Source: Methanosarcina sp. UBA293
Lineage (GTDB): Archaea > Halobacteriota > Methanosarcinia > Methanosarcinales > Methanosarcinaceae
Length of the DNA stretch: 64,000 bases
NCBI GenBank assembly: GCA_002499445.1
Contig: DALS01000016.1
Span: 53,236-117,235, forward strand
Direction: 5' to 3'
Shown here: positions 34,822-44,363 of the stretch, one piece after another
Layout: every line of letters starts with the position of its first letter
How positions within the stretch are numbered: the stretch's first letter is position 1
Translations under genes and position numbers: made by a program
The notes under the pieces: model-generated
What the model was told of the DNA's origin: nothing
Seen by the model: the letters and a program-made list of their open reading frames with translations, nothing else
The model's database searches: none

Positions 34822-35286
34822 TTATTCATTGATCAGCCTGTCAAAAATAAGGAGCTTGGATTCTGATTCATGAAATTTAAATGAAGCCTTATGAATCAAC
34901 CGCCTGAAAAGTTCTCTTTCTTCAAGTGTGAAATCCGAAAGGAGCATATCGACAAAAAAAATCAATTTTTCCAGAATCACCTTTCTTACTTCCCTTCCTT
35001 CTTCAGTCAGATAAACCCTATAAGCCCGAAGGTCATTTTTATCTCTTTGTCTGTACACGTAACCTTCTTTTTCCAGGTTCTTGATCGCTCTTGTACTTGT
35101 TGCTTTACTAACTTTAAGCGTTTTTGCAAGAATTTCCTGAGATATGCCATCCTTGCGATATAAAATCATTAAAAAATCAAATTCTCCGCTTCCGATCCTG
35201 TAAGCTTCGAGTTCGATCGCCATACAAGCTAGATGGCTTCGGTAGATGATGGCGATCGAACCGAGGATTTCTCTTGGATCTGCCAT
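34822..35286 (-). CDS. MarR-family transcriptional regulator
   Basis: 154 residues from ATG 35286, chosen because TGGAGGATAAAATC precedes it; the in-frame ATG at 35301 is inside that ribosome binding site. The winged helix-turn-helix is visible as GISQEILAKTLKVSKATSTR followed by NLEKEGYVYRQRDKNDLRAY (wing with the conserved DxR). MarR dimers usually repress their own and adjacent genes and release DNA on binding aromatic or oxidising compounds. Neighbours are an MFS exporter upstream and an aldehyde dehydrogenase downstream. Confidence 0.92.
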   Translation of the reverse strand: MADPREILGSIAIIYRSHLACMAIELEAYRIGSGEFDFLMILYRKDGISQEILAKTLKVSKATSTRAIKNLEKEGYVYRQRDKNDLRAYRVYLTEEGREVRKVILEKLIFFVDMLLSDFTLEERELFRRLIHKASFKFHESESKLLIFDRLINE

Positions 35287-35342
35287 GATTTTATCCTCCA
35301 TTTTATAACACCGGGAAGTTTGCTTTGGAATAAGCTAGTTAA

Positions 35343-35426
35343 GAATTAATAACGGATGAAACAGAATTAATAACAGATGAAACAGAATTAATAACAGATG
35401 AAACAGAATTAATAACAGATGAAACT
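35343..35426. repeat. Four tandem 21-bp repeats upstream of marR
   Basis: The unit GAATTAATAACAGATGAAAC-A repeats at 35343, 35364, 35385 and 35406; only the first and last differ by one base. The array ends in GAAACTAATTTGA, a sequence also seen upstream of the MFS gene at 36977-36989. Confidence 0.92.
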
Positions 35427-35480
35427 AATTTGAGATTATAATCGTAGATTTTTAGGTTTATATCTTCTTTCAGACACTAT

Positions 35481-36683
35481 TTAGAAATGTCCAATGCCTT
35501 TCCTGCGCATAGCTTTTTTCCCATGTAATAAATAATACAATAGCAGACACATCAACGCAAAAACTGCCATGCGCATGTATATTCCTCTGTAACCAGTAAA
35601 AGGAATAATAAATCCAACCATCAAAGGCCCAGTTCCCATTCCTATGTCTGAAAACGCAAAATAGGTTGAATTCGCCAATCCCATACGGTGTTGTGGAGTT
35701 ATTTTAACAGAAATAGCCTGAGTACTGGACTGTATAGCTCCAAATCCAAGCCCTATCAAAGCTGCGGCTAACAAAAGTGTATAACCGTGATGAGTTTGGC
35801 TAAACAGTATCATTCCAGCCGTAAATGTCAGAATTGCCGGGTACATGATTGCATTTTCACCATTGGAGTCAAACAGTCGACCAATAATCGGCCTTGAAAC
35901 TAAAATTACTGCGGCATATACTATGAAAAAGAAGCTGGCTGCATCCACGAGATGAATTTCCCTGGAGTACACTTCAAGGAAGGACACAACACTCGAATAA
36001 CAGCTGAAAATAAACATACAAACAATTGAAATTGGAATTACCCTGGGTTCAAAGAAGTTGTTAAATTTGAATCCCTTCATTTTCTCCAGCTGTTCTTTTG
36101 TTAATTCCATTTTATGTAAGGATGATAAAAATGGCAGAATTACAAGACTGATTGCTGAGGCAATTGCACAAGTAGCAAAAATCATGATGAAACTGCCGTG
36201 CTGGCTAATTAACATACCTAAAAAGGGGCCGATAGCGGTTGCGAGTATCTGACTTAATCCAAAATAGGCAATCCCTTCACCCTTCCTTTCCATAGGAATA
36301 ATATTTGCAACGATTGTAGCCGTTGCTGTAGTAGTAATACCAAATCCCATGCCATGAAGGAAGCGGACAGTAAATAGATGAAAAATATTATTAATCCTAA
36401 AATATAATAGCGTCATAATTAAGCTTAAAATAACTCCCGCGTAAAGGGTCTTCTTATGACCGATTTGTCCGATCCATTTTCCGACAAATAGACGTGCAAT
36501 AAGTCCGCCAATTATGAATATGCTGGCAGAAAAGCCCGCTTCGCCTGGGGATGAATTAAATTTACTCATCGCATATCCAGACATGACTATCATTAATAAG
36601 TAAAAACTTAAAGCAGCTATAAAATTTTCAACGAAAACGACTACAAAATCGTTAGTCCATAATCGTGATCTTTTTGAGTTCAT
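35481..36683 (-). CDS. Major facilitator superfamily transporter
   Basis: 400 residues with 12 predicted membrane helices. The MFS loop 2-3 signature appears as GKWIGQIGHKKTLYAGV after the second helix (GGLIARLFVGKW), and the second half has the equivalent RPIIGRLFDSNGE. It looks like a drug- or metabolite-efflux carrier of the DHA1 or similar group; the substrate is unknown. It heads a codirectional set with marR and the aldehyde dehydrogenase. Confidence 0.9.
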   Translation of the reverse strand: MNSKRSRLWTNDFVVVFVENFIAALSFYLLMIVMSGYAMSKFNSSPGEAGFSASIFIIGGLIARLFVGKWIGQIGHKKTLYAGVILSLIMTLLYFRINNIFHLFTVRFLHGMGFGITTTATATIVANIIPMERKGEGIAYFGLSQILATAIGPFLGMLISQHGSFIMIFATCAIASAISLVILPFLSSLHKMELTKEQLEKMKGFKFNNFFEPRVIPISIVCMFIFSCYSSVVSFLEVYSREIHLVDAASFFFIVYAAVILVSRPIIGRLFDSNGENAIMYPAILTFTAGMILFSQTHHGYTLLLAAALIGLGFGAIQSSTQAISVKITPQHRMGLANSTYFAFSDIGMGTGPLMVGFIIPFTGYRGIYMRMAVFALMCLLLYYLLHGKKAMRRKGIGHF

Positions 36684-36858
36684 ATATTATGTCTCGTTAT
36701 GTCTCTTTTTTCTTTTAAGATCTTTTAAGATTAGTAAAACGTGCCACTTTTTGTATATTTAAAAAGCCATAATCGAATTCGGAAAGCTAGCATGCAGGTT
36801 TACCGTATCTGTTTAGCGGCAGACTAGACTAGAGGCTGTTTCAATCTACCCTTTTTTA

Positions 36859-36956
36859 ATATGTTGAACTATTCTCGAATAACTATCCTTGAACAACTAT
36901 TCTCAGATAACTGTTCTCAGATAACTGTTCTCAGGGAATTATTCTAGAAGTACTAT
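36859..36956. repeat. Seven tandem 14-bp repeats
   Basis: Units of the type TCTCAGATAACTGT run in phase from 36859 to 36956 (two central copies identical, the others diverged). The array lies in the divergent spacer between the MFS and DUF2298 genes. Confidence 0.85.
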
Positions 36957-36961
36957 GTTTG

Positions 36962-37026
36962 AATTAGTTACATTATGAAACTAATTTGATCTTTATAAAT
37001 TTTTAACGTATATATTAGTTACTAAT
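36962..37026. promoter_or_regulatory. AATTAGTT / AACTAATT dyads, candidate MarR operators
   Basis: AATTAGTT (36962-36969) and AACTAATT (36979-36986) form an 8-bp inverted repeat; 28 bp further is the dyad ATTAGT-T-ACTAAT (37014-37026). GAAACTAATTTGA recurs downstream of the marR repeats at 35421. These fit a dimeric winged-helix regulator such as the nearby MarR. The remaining spacer 37027-37499 is AT-rich with no further recognised feature. Confidence 0.4.
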
Positions 37027-37499
37027 GAAATCAAAATAGGATACGAATTAGCGAGATAAGAATTAGCAAAGCCGAACACAAAGTAACAAAAACCTGAATA
37101 CAAAACGAGTACAGAGGAATAGTGAATAATGAAGGCTTGCTACAGGCCTCTAGAAAGAATCAAATCATGTAAAATTTAAAAAAGATAAAATCGGAAGAAA
37201 AAGAAAATTTTTTCCATACGATAAAAATATAAATCTATTTACAAAATACATGTTATTAAAATACATATTATCGGCACTTCTGTCAGGTAAATAAAAGTTG
37301 GGGAACAGGAATACCGACTGCGAAAGTATTTGGAAGATTTCAATAACCTCTCAGAACCAATATTGACCTTTAGTGACCTTTCAGAACCAAATAAAAAGCT
37401 CAGGCTTTGAATACAGGTTTTGTGCATGAAAAGTACACTTCAAGAGAGTGGGGCTTTGGAAAGTGTAGGTTAAAAATCAATTTTAAAGGGAAGAGAGCT

Positions 37500-39692
37500 G
37501 TGTTAGAGTACCTTCATGTAATTTTCTGGTTTGTTTTCATTGAAGTACTGGGCTTGATTTCCATACCTCTTGTCGGAATAACTGGAAATCAGCTTGCTGA
37601 CAGAGGATATTCTGCAGCGAAGACCCTGGGAATAGTGCTTGTTACGTATTTTGCCTGGCTTTTTTCGTATATATGGGGGTTTAACAGACGCACGATCCTG
37701 ATCTCAGTAATTTTACTTTGCCTTATATCGATAATTGTCTATCGAAAACGAAGAATTTTTCCAGAAAAAAAGGTCCTGTTATCAAATGAACTCATATTCG
37801 CTGCAGGATTCTTTTTTTTCCTGCTTGTACGCATTTATCTACCTGAGATTTACAGGCATGAAAAGTTTATGGATTTTGCATTTCTCAATGCAGTAATGAG
37901 AACTTCTTCATTTCCCCCGGCAGACCCCTGGTTTGCAGGTGGGTCCCTAGATTTTTACTATTATTTTGGATATCTATCGGTAGGAGTTCCGGGAAAACTA
38001 TTTTCGGTCGAACCGTCCATGCTCTTCAATCTAGCTATTGCGCTCACTTTCGCCCTTTCTTTCAATCTTCTTTTTGGGTTTGGATACAATCTAACTAATG
38101 GAAAAACTAGATATGGAATCCTTACGGCCTTATCCGTGATCCTGCTAGGAAACTTGCAGGGACTTAAAGAATTCATATCTGTATATTTTACAAAAGAGAG
38201 CGCCTCAATGGGATACTATTGGAGCAGTTCGAGAGTCATCCCCTACACAATAAATGAGTTCCCTTATTTCAGTTTCATACATGGAGACCTGCATTCCCAC
38301 ATGCTTGCAATTCCTTTCCAGCTTCTGGTACTTGCTTTCCTCCTGAACATATATTTCAGAAAAGAGAGAAAAAAGGCGTATCATGGTAAAGACAGAAACT
38401 GGGTTTTTGAAAGTTTTCTGGCACTTCTTGTTTTTTCAGTGTCTCTTGGCTTTTTATTCCCCTCCAATTCTTGGGATTTCCCAATATATATTGGAGTGAC
38501 ATTTGCGGTTATTTTTGCTTTTTATTACGGGCATTACATCCAAAACCAAAGCTTATCCGGTTCTATCACCGGCTTTTTAGGAACCATTCTTCTGGTTTCT
38601 TTTCTCAGCTTTCTTTCGTATTTGCCCTTTTACCTATCATTTAAACCACAAGCTGCAGGTGGATTTGATTTTGTTCCACCTGAGCTTCGAACAACAGTTA
38701 AAGACTTCCTGATCCTATTCAGCCTCTTCCTTTTTTTGACCTTTTCTTTCCTTATAACTCGTCTGGATTCCAGACGAAAAGTACAATATTTTATTCTTTG
38801 GATAGGGATCTCTGCAATTCTTGCCAGAGAATGGTCGATTTCCCTGCTTGTAATCCTTCTCCCCTTACTTGCCCTTTCGCTCTATTCGTTCCTGAAAGAT
38901 CTTCCTGAAAGAAGCAGTGCAGGATTCACATCTCTCCTTATAACAACTGCTGCATTCATAGCCCTTTTATGTGAGATAGTTTTTCTCGATGACCCCATTA
39001 CCGGGAACTTTGCCCGCATGAATACGGTTTTCAAATTTTACATGCATTTATGGCTTTTCCTCGCTATTGCAGCTTCTTATTCCTTCTATCAACTTTATCT
39101 CCGTTACAGGACTAAGCCCGAAAATAACCATTCATCGATTAGGGGTTATGGAAAAAAAATCTGGATGGTCTCACTTGTGCTCCTTGTAGGCTCTTGCAGC
39201 GTTTTTCCTGTAGTAGCAACGTATACGAGGATAGAGGACATGAATGCGAAACCTGCCCTTGACGGCATTGAATATATGAAAGACCTGGATAGAGGGGATT
39301 ACTACGCTATAAAATGGATACAAGAAAATATCAAAGGAACTCCGGTAATTCTTGAAGCTTCCGCAGATGACAGTAGTTATCATTATACCTCACGCGTTTC
39401 AGCAAATACAGGACTTCCAACGGTCATTGGCTGGGCAAGGCATGAACGGTTCTGGGGAAGAGACCAGGACGAAATCAGGGCCAGACTTGAAGATGTAAGT
39501 TCCATATACAGTACCAGCAATGTAAAAAAAACTCTTGAGCTCATGAATAAATATAACGTAAGCTATGTGTATATCGGTCAGCTTGAACGGCAGATGTACG
39601 ATCTAAAAATGGATAAGTTTGATGACAAAACTTATTTTGAGCTGGTTTACCAGGATTCAGTCCAGATATATAAAGTAAAAAAGGAAATATAA
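37500..39692 (+). CDS. DUF2298 (TIGR03662-type) multi-spanning membrane protein
   Basis: About 730 residues from GTG 37500 (GGGAAGAGA before it); the frame is open back to 37407. It has 14 or more hydrophobic helices, with extracytoplasmic motifs such as MDFAFLNAVMRTSSFPPADP and GSLDFYYYFGYL, then FSFIHGDLHSHMLAIPFQLL, and a soluble C-terminal portion. DUF2298 proteins are archaeal and chloroflexal and resemble dolichyl-phosphate-mannose glycosyltransferases, so surface-glycan transfer is likely but unproven. The AglD-like gene follows 135 bp later. Confidence 0.82.
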   Translation: MLEYLHVIFWFVFIEVLGLISIPLVGITGNQLADRGYSAAKTLGIVLVTYFAWLFSYIWGFNRRTILISVILLCLISIIVYRKRRIFPEKKVLLSNELIFAAGFFFFLLVRIYLPEIYRHEKFMDFAFLNAVMRTSSFPPADPWFAGGSLDFYYYFGYLSVGVPGKLFSVEPSMLFNLAIALTFALSFNLLFGFGYNLTNGKTRYGILTALSVILLGNLQGLKEFISVYFTKESASMGYYWSSSRVIPYTINEFPYFSFIHGDLHSHMLAIPFQLLVLAFLLNIYFRKERKKAYHGKDRNWVFESFLALLVFSVSLGFLFPSNSWDFPIYIGVTFAVIFAFYYGHYIQNQSLSGSITGFLGTILLVSFLSFLSYLPFYLSFKPQAAGGFDFVPPELRTTVKDFLILFSLFLFLTFSFLITRLDSRRKVQYFILWIGISAILAREWSISLLVILLPLLALSLYSFLKDLPERSSAGFTSLLITTAAFIALLCEIVFLDDPITGNFARMNTVFKFYMHLWLFLAIAASYSFYQLYLRYRTKPENNHSSIRGYGKKIWMVSLVLLVGSCSVFPVVATYTRIEDMNAKPALDGIEYMKDLDRGDYYAIKWIQENIKGTPVILEASADDSSYHYTSRVSANTGLPTVIGWARHERFWGRDQDEIRARLEDVSSIYSTSNVKKTLELMNKYNVSYVYIGQLERQMYDLKMDKFDDKTYFELVYQDSVQIYKVKKEI

Positions 39693-39827
39693 AGTAAAAG
39701 GAATTTTGAGTTTTTGGTTTTATGGGGGCCTTAACTCTGAATTATTTGAATTTTTGTATAAAATTCAAAAGATACAAATTGTAAATTCGCTCCTAATACT
39801 TGGATAAAAATAAAGGGGGTTTTATCC

Positions 39828-41603
39828 ATAACCAGTGTTTCGGTAGTCTTACCAGCTTATAATGAGGCAGCGAATATCGAAAAGGCTGTATTTGTTACAG
39901 CTGAAACACTTTCTAAGATAACTGATCTCTTTGAGATTATAATAGCAGAAGATGGAAGTACAGACGGTACGGATAAAATAGCTTCCAGACTCTCGGAACA
40001 GTATGCTTACGTTGTCCACCTGCACTCGAACATGCGACAGGGCAGGGGAAAAGCTCTTAACAGAGCTTTTAAGGCTGCTTCAGGGGAAGTCCTCTGCTAT
40101 ATTGATGTGGACCTTGCAACCGATATGAAATATCTGGAGAAATTGGTCAGGGCTGTGAGCACCGATGGCTATGATTTTGCCACTGGCTCAAGAATGATGC
40201 CCGAAAGTGATGCAAAAAGACCATTTAAGCGGGAATTTGCGAGCAGAGGATATAATTTTCTGGTGAGACTTTTTTTGCATTCAAAACTCTATGATCACCA
40301 GTGTGGTTTTAAGGCTTTCAGGAGAGATGCTCTCTTTGAACTCCTAGGCGAAATCGAGAATGAACACTGGTTCTGGGACACTGAAATACTTGTGAGAGCC
40401 CAGCATAAAGGATACAGGGTAATAGAGTTCCCAGTTTACTGGAGGCATGGCGGGTCAAGCAAAGTTAACCTGGCAAAAGATGTCAAAGGAATGGGGTCCG
40501 AAATATTCCGGCTCTGGCGAGAACTCTCATTCCCACTCGTTGTTTCAGGAAAAGGGAAGGTCTTTTTAACAGCTGCCCTTGCAATTCTAATCCTTGCCTT
40601 TGTTGCAACTTTTCTGGGAGCCTCCGATATTCTGGAAAATGTGAAACAGGCATCCTTTGGGACTCTGGTGCTCGCCTCTATGGTATATTGCATTTCCTGG
40701 CCTATGAGAGGAGTTCGCTTCCAGCAGATCCTTAAAAGGCTTGGAAATCAATACGGGCTTGGGTTTCTTACAGGCAGTATTTTTATCAGCCAGTCTGCAA
40801 ATGTGATTCTTCCGGCACGGATAGGAGACCTGAGCAGAATGTATATTCTGAAAAAAAGCAAAGATCTTGCTCTTACAACAAGCTTCTCCTCGCTGACTGT
40901 AGAAAGAGTCTTTGATATAGTTGCGATTACTTCCATAGCAATACTTGCATCTTCAGGGGCTGCATCCCGTTTTGAGCTTGCTCCGTGGATGGATTACCTG
41001 ATAAAGTTGTCCGGGATTGCAGTAGTGCTGTTCTTCTCAATTCTTTTTATTGTGTCATTCCGAGAAGGCCATACTAAAAACATATTGAAAATGGAAAAAT
41101 CCCAAAGCGGGCTCTCTGGAAAAATAAAGGACTTTGCATCTACTTTCCTCCACCAGCTGAGTGTAGTTGCCGTCCGTCCGAGCGCGTTTTTGGCAGTGAC
41201 CACATCTTCTCTTCTTATATGGGGAGTGGATATATTCACCTGCTTCTTAGTCCTTAAATCTTTTCCAACTGTAGGAGTGAGTACCTCAACCACATACATG
41301 ATATCTCTGATTTTCCTGGCTGTAGCTCTCGGAAACATTGCAAAGATCTTCCCTATAACGCCTGGAGCTATAGGAACATATGAAGTTGCCCTTACTGCAG
41401 TCTTCGGGCTTGGAGGAATCAAACCTGAAATAGGGTTTACGGTTGCCGTACTTGATCATATTATAAAAAATTCAATTACTTTGATCGGAGGAGGCCTTGC
41501 TCTTTCCGAACTCGGACTCAGGTGGGGAGAAGTGCTTTGTACAGATAAGGATATTTTGAAAGGAGAATCCAAAGTAACACAGGATAACGTAAAGCGAACC
41601 TGA
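39828..41603 (+). CDS. AglD-like glycosyltransferase fused to flippase-like membrane domain, apparent AUA start
   Basis: 591 residues if translation starts at ATA 39828. Residues 1-230 are a GT2 domain of dolichol-phosphate-sugar synthase type: VSVVLPAYNEA, AEDGSTDGTD, YIDVDLATD, DHQCGFKAF. Residues 245-570 form an LPG-synthase/UPF0104 membrane domain (ILPARIGDLSRMYILKKSKD, SLTVERVFDI, ITPGAIGTYE). This is the architecture of Haloferax AglD. The frame opens at a stop (39759) and contains no ATG/GTG/TTG before ATG 40032, which would remove the DGSTDGT motif; GGGGGT (39815-39820) is 7 nt before the ATA. Confidence 0.82.
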   Translation: MTSVSVVLPAYNEAANIEKAVFVTAETLSKITDLFEIIIAEDGSTDGTDKIASRLSEQYAYVVHLHSNMRQGRGKALNRAFKAASGEVLCYIDVDLATDMKYLEKLVRAVSTDGYDFATGSRMMPESDAKRPFKREFASRGYNFLVRLFLHSKLYDHQCGFKAFRRDALFELLGEIENEHWFWDTEILVRAQHKGYRVIEFPVYWRHGGSSKVNLAKDVKGMGSEIFRLWRELSFPLVVSGKGKVFLTAALAILILAFVATFLGASDILENVKQASFGTLVLASMVYCISWPMRGVRFQQILKRLGNQYGLGFLTGSIFISQSANVILPARIGDLSRMYILKKSKDLALTTSFSSLTVERVFDIVAITSIAILASSGAASRFELAPWMDYLIKLSGIAVVLFFSILFIVSFREGHTKNILKMEKSQSGLSGKIKDFASTFLHQLSVVAVRPSAFLAVTTSSLLIWGVDIFTCFLVLKSFPTVGVSTSTTYMISLIFLAVALGNIAKIFPITPGAIGTYEVALTAVFGLGGIKPEIGFTVAVLDHIIKNSITLIGGGLALSELGLRWGEVLCTDKDILKGESKVTQDNVKRT

Positions 41604-41703
41604 ATACTTAAACCGGAGAATCAAAGAGATAACTGGAAGTATTAACACAAAAAATAAAGTAATAACCGCATGTTTTATTTGAATTGGTGGTCAAGTAGAA
41701 GAA

Positions 41704-42060
41704 ATGTCTGAGAAGAAAATAATAGAAGTAAAAGATGCATACTGTCTTCCAGAAGATGCGCTTGAGGCTGTGCATACGGCAATGAATGAAGACGTAGGAG
41801 AGATCGTTAGCCTGTTTAAGGTACTTGCAGATCCCACTCGCCTCAAGATTCTCAGAGCCCTTGAAGTCCAGTGCCTCTGTGTCTGTGTCCTTGTAGAGTG
41901 CACAGACCAGAAGCACTCAGCTCTTTCTTATCATCTTAAGCTATTAAAAGAAGAAGGTCTGGTTGACTCACGAAGAGAGCGCAGTTTCCAGATCTATGAG
42001 CTTACGGAATTCGGAAGTCAGCTCCTGAAGCATATTGAAAAGCACCTTGAAAAAATTTAA
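41704..42060 (+). CDS. ArsR/SmtB-family metal-responsive regulator
   Basis: 118 residues. The winged helix begins around VSLFKVLADPTRLKILRALE; the alpha-3-type cysteine motif CLCVCVLVEC follows (variant of ELCVCDL), then HSALSYHLKLLKEEGLVDSRR as recognition helix and wing. Such proteins repress metal-efflux or metal-use genes until As, Cd, Zn or Ni binds. TTGGTGG lies upstream of the ATG. It is single, but lies next to nikR, which suggests metal-linked regulation. Confidence 0.92.
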   Translation: MSEKKIIEVKDAYCLPEDALEAVHTAMNEDVGEIVSLFKVLADPTRLKILRALEVQCLCVCVLVECTDQKHSALSYHLKLLKEEGLVDSRRERSFQIYELTEFGSQLLKHIEKHLEKI

Positions 42061-42167
42061 ATTAGAGAAATCAAGAGGACTTTTTCCTCTCTTTTGAAAC
42101 TTATTCCTCATTTTAAGCCTGATTTCCCTCAATGCTTTGAGTGTTAACCTTCCCTGCTAGGGGAAGA

Positions 42168-42590
42168 TCAGATTTTATCGTTTGACGCTACAGTGGTAAG
42201 CTTTGAGAACTTTACCCCTTTGAGAGACATTATAGCTTCGGCAAGCTCCTTAATTTCTTCACCTTCTCCATCTAGGACAACTACTTCAAAACAGTTGTCA
42301 TGATCAAGATGGATGTGCACAGAAGATTTTATCAAATGCGAGTAGTTATGCTGGATATCTGCAAGGGCATTTGAGAGTCCTCTTTTTGTGTGGTCGTAAA
42401 TAACCGCAACAGTTCCGACACGGTGACCTTTAATATCACCCATCCACTCATAATAGGAAATATAACTCCTGATGGCATCTCTTATGCCTTCAGAACGAGA
42501 AGAATAACCTCTTTTTTCAATAATCTCATCAAATTTATCCAGAAGGGTATCGGGAAGGGAAACCCCTATCCTCTTCAATTCTGTTTCCAT
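42168..42590 (-). CDS. nikR: Nickel-responsive regulator NikR
   Basis: 140 residues. Residues 4-48 form a ribbon-helix-helix (RIGVSLPDTLLDKFDEII, SRSEGIRDAIR); the C-terminal ACT-like domain has the nickel ligands His81, His92, His94 and Cys100 (VHIHLDHDNC), with the spacing of E. coli NikR. It controls nickel uptake genes, important in methanogens for F430, CODH and hydrogenases. The target operon is not obvious nearby. Its own upstream region carries a dyad, suggesting autoregulation. Confidence 0.95.
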   Translation of the reverse strand: METELKRIGVSLPDTLLDKFDEIIEKRGYSSRSEGIRDAIRSYISYYEWMGDIKGHRVGTVAVIYDHTKRGLSNALADIQHNYSHLIKSSVHIHLDHDNCFEVVVLDGEGEEIKELAEAIMSLKGVKFSKLTTVASNDKI

Positions 42591-42623
42591 CGTATCACCA
42601 GATAATCTTGAATTTGCCTATAA

Positions 42624-42664
42624 GATATTACTTACAAGATAATACTTTAATTTATCGTAAGTAA
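42624..42664 (-). promoter_or_regulatory. Dyad region upstream of nikR
   Basis: TTACTTAC (42628-42635) and GTAAGTAA (42657-42664) form a perfect inverted repeat with centres 29 bp apart; overlapping it, GATATTA and TAATAC (42624-42645) make a second dyad. A TATA-like TATATAT follows at about 42669. It may be a NikR or ArsR operator. Confidence 0.4.
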
Positions 42665-42887
42665 CACTATATATGTTTTATTTACTTAGCCACTAATATA
42701 AAAGAGTTGCTAACATTATTTGTTTTTAAGTAATATTAATCTTTGGGAATGATTAAAATTCGATAGCAGGAAAATATATAGGCTCTTTTATTGAAAACAA
42801 ACAATATAAAAATACATTTTTTCTCAGCGTAAATACAGCTTCCCGGTATAAACATATTTTCCGGTAATTTTTATTATTTTTGCGCTG

Positions 42888-44246
42888 TTATCGTCTGTCC
42901 ACAAGCCTTTTAGGTCTTCCCTTGACCCTGCTCAACTCAAGCCCCATAGGATCTGTGAAATTGAATAAAATTTTGAAAAAGCCTTCATCATAAGCTCTGG
43001 AAAGTGGAGGCTTATACTTGAGAAAAGCACGGATAAAATTCTCTTCTATTAAATCCCGGTCACACATATCCGGGTTTTCACACTCCATACTGACCCTGAG
43101 TATGGTTTCCCCCTCATCCTCTCCACCATAAAGGAAAGCCTCATACTCTCCTGTCAGGTAGTCCATGTTTTCACGCTGGAAAACACCCCTCTCAACATCT
43201 ACACGGTTAAAGGGAGCACCCTCCACCCACATTGTTTCGGCCTCCCGTTGTGGAGTCATAATTTTCATGTGAGTTCTTCCGCAAGGGCATTGCTTGCGCG
43301 TAATCACTACAGTTGTATCTTCAGTATCATAGTTTAAAAGAAGATTTCCTGCTTTTGCCCCAACAGGGAGTAGTGTGCTCAGAATGACTCTTCCGCATTC
43401 TCCATCAGGTACATAATCCCCAATATGAGGATCATAAATGTCAACATGAACAAAATCTTCAGGTACATGCAGCCCGGACACTTCATTACATTCCCCGCAC
43501 ATTGTGCCTTCCGTGCTCCCATAGGTGTTATACACAGGGCAGCCCCAGATTTCGGAAAGGTAATTCCTCGACTCGTCAGCAAAAGCTTCTCCTCCCACAA
43601 CCAGTTTATTTACCCCTGACTCTTGAGGATCAGTGCCCTCAGCCTGTATCCTTCTGGCGAGGCTCAGGAGCTTAAATATGCTGCCTACTATGCCTGTAGG
43701 TCTGTAGGCTTCAATAACTCGCAGAGGAAACGTGCATTTGCCCTCAGGAATGATGCTCATGCCAAGCTGCCTGGCCGCAAGGGTCATGGTGTTTGCCCCT
43801 ACGTTCATTCCATAAGAAGCACAGACAACAACTCTATCTCCATGACCGAAACCCTGTGACCTGAAAATCCGGGCATATTTTTCCGAGTACCTTTCCCAGT
43901 CTTCCCATGTAAGGAAAAAGCTTTTTGGAGTTCCGCTGGTTCCGCTGGTCTCATGAACTGTAAAAACGTCCTCCCAGCTTACACTCCTGAACATAAACTC
44001 CTCCATCTCTGGAGGCTGGTTTTCACGGATGATCCTTCCCGAAATAATAGGAAGGTCCAGAAGGTCTTCATGAGTTTTAATCTCAGCCGGGTCTACGCCC
44101 TGCTTTTCAAACCATTTTCTGTAAAAAGGAGAATTTTCTGCCGCATATTTTACCGTATACCGCACTCGCTCCTCAATAAGGGCATCGAGTTCTCCTCTGC
44201 TCATTGTTTCGATTTCAGGGTTGAAATAAGGTCCTGAACTGTCCAT
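42888..44246 (-). CDS. Coenzyme F390 synthetase-like adenylate-forming enzyme
   Basis: 452 residues from ATG 44246 (AAGGGGGCTTTAT before it). It has the phenylacetate-CoA ligase layout: VHETSGTSGTPKSFFLT (P-loop-like), VYNTYGSTEGTMCGE, the LLNYDTEDTTVV block, and a cysteine cluster CPCGRTHMK. In methanogens this branch includes F390 synthetase, which adenylates or guanylates coenzyme F420 under oxidative stress. A CoA ligase for aryl acids is the alternative. It is followed on the same strand by no close gene. Confidence 0.8.
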   Translation of the reverse strand: MDSSGPYFNPEIETMSRGELDALIEERVRYTVKYAAENSPFYRKWFEKQGVDPAEIKTHEDLLDLPIISGRIIRENQPPEMEEFMFRSVSWEDVFTVHETSGTSGTPKSFFLTWEDWERYSEKYARIFRSQGFGHGDRVVVCASYGMNVGANTMTLAARQLGMSIIPEGKCTFPLRVIEAYRPTGIVGSIFKLLSLARRIQAEGTDPQESGVNKLVVGGEAFADESRNYLSEIWGCPVYNTYGSTEGTMCGECNEVSGLHVPEDFVHVDIYDPHIGDYVPDGECGRVILSTLLPVGAKAGNLLLNYDTEDTTVVITRKQCPCGRTHMKIMTPQREAETMWVEGAPFNRVDVERGVFQRENMDYLTGEYEAFLYGGEDEGETILRVSMECENPDMCDRDLIEENFIRAFLKYKPPLSRAYDEGFFKILFNFTDPMGLELSRVKGRPKRLVDRR

Positions 44247-44363
44247 ATAAAGCCCCCTTAATTGAATGATTAGATATAAGGAGAAACTGTTATTTATTGG
44301 CTGCAGATACGAGAAATTTGCTAGATTTCTGCTTTTCAATTGGAAATGTTAACACAGGGAAAC

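Noticed and set aside
35343..35426. Possible CRISPR array
   Set aside because: Units are contiguous with no spacers, and there are no cas genes in the window.
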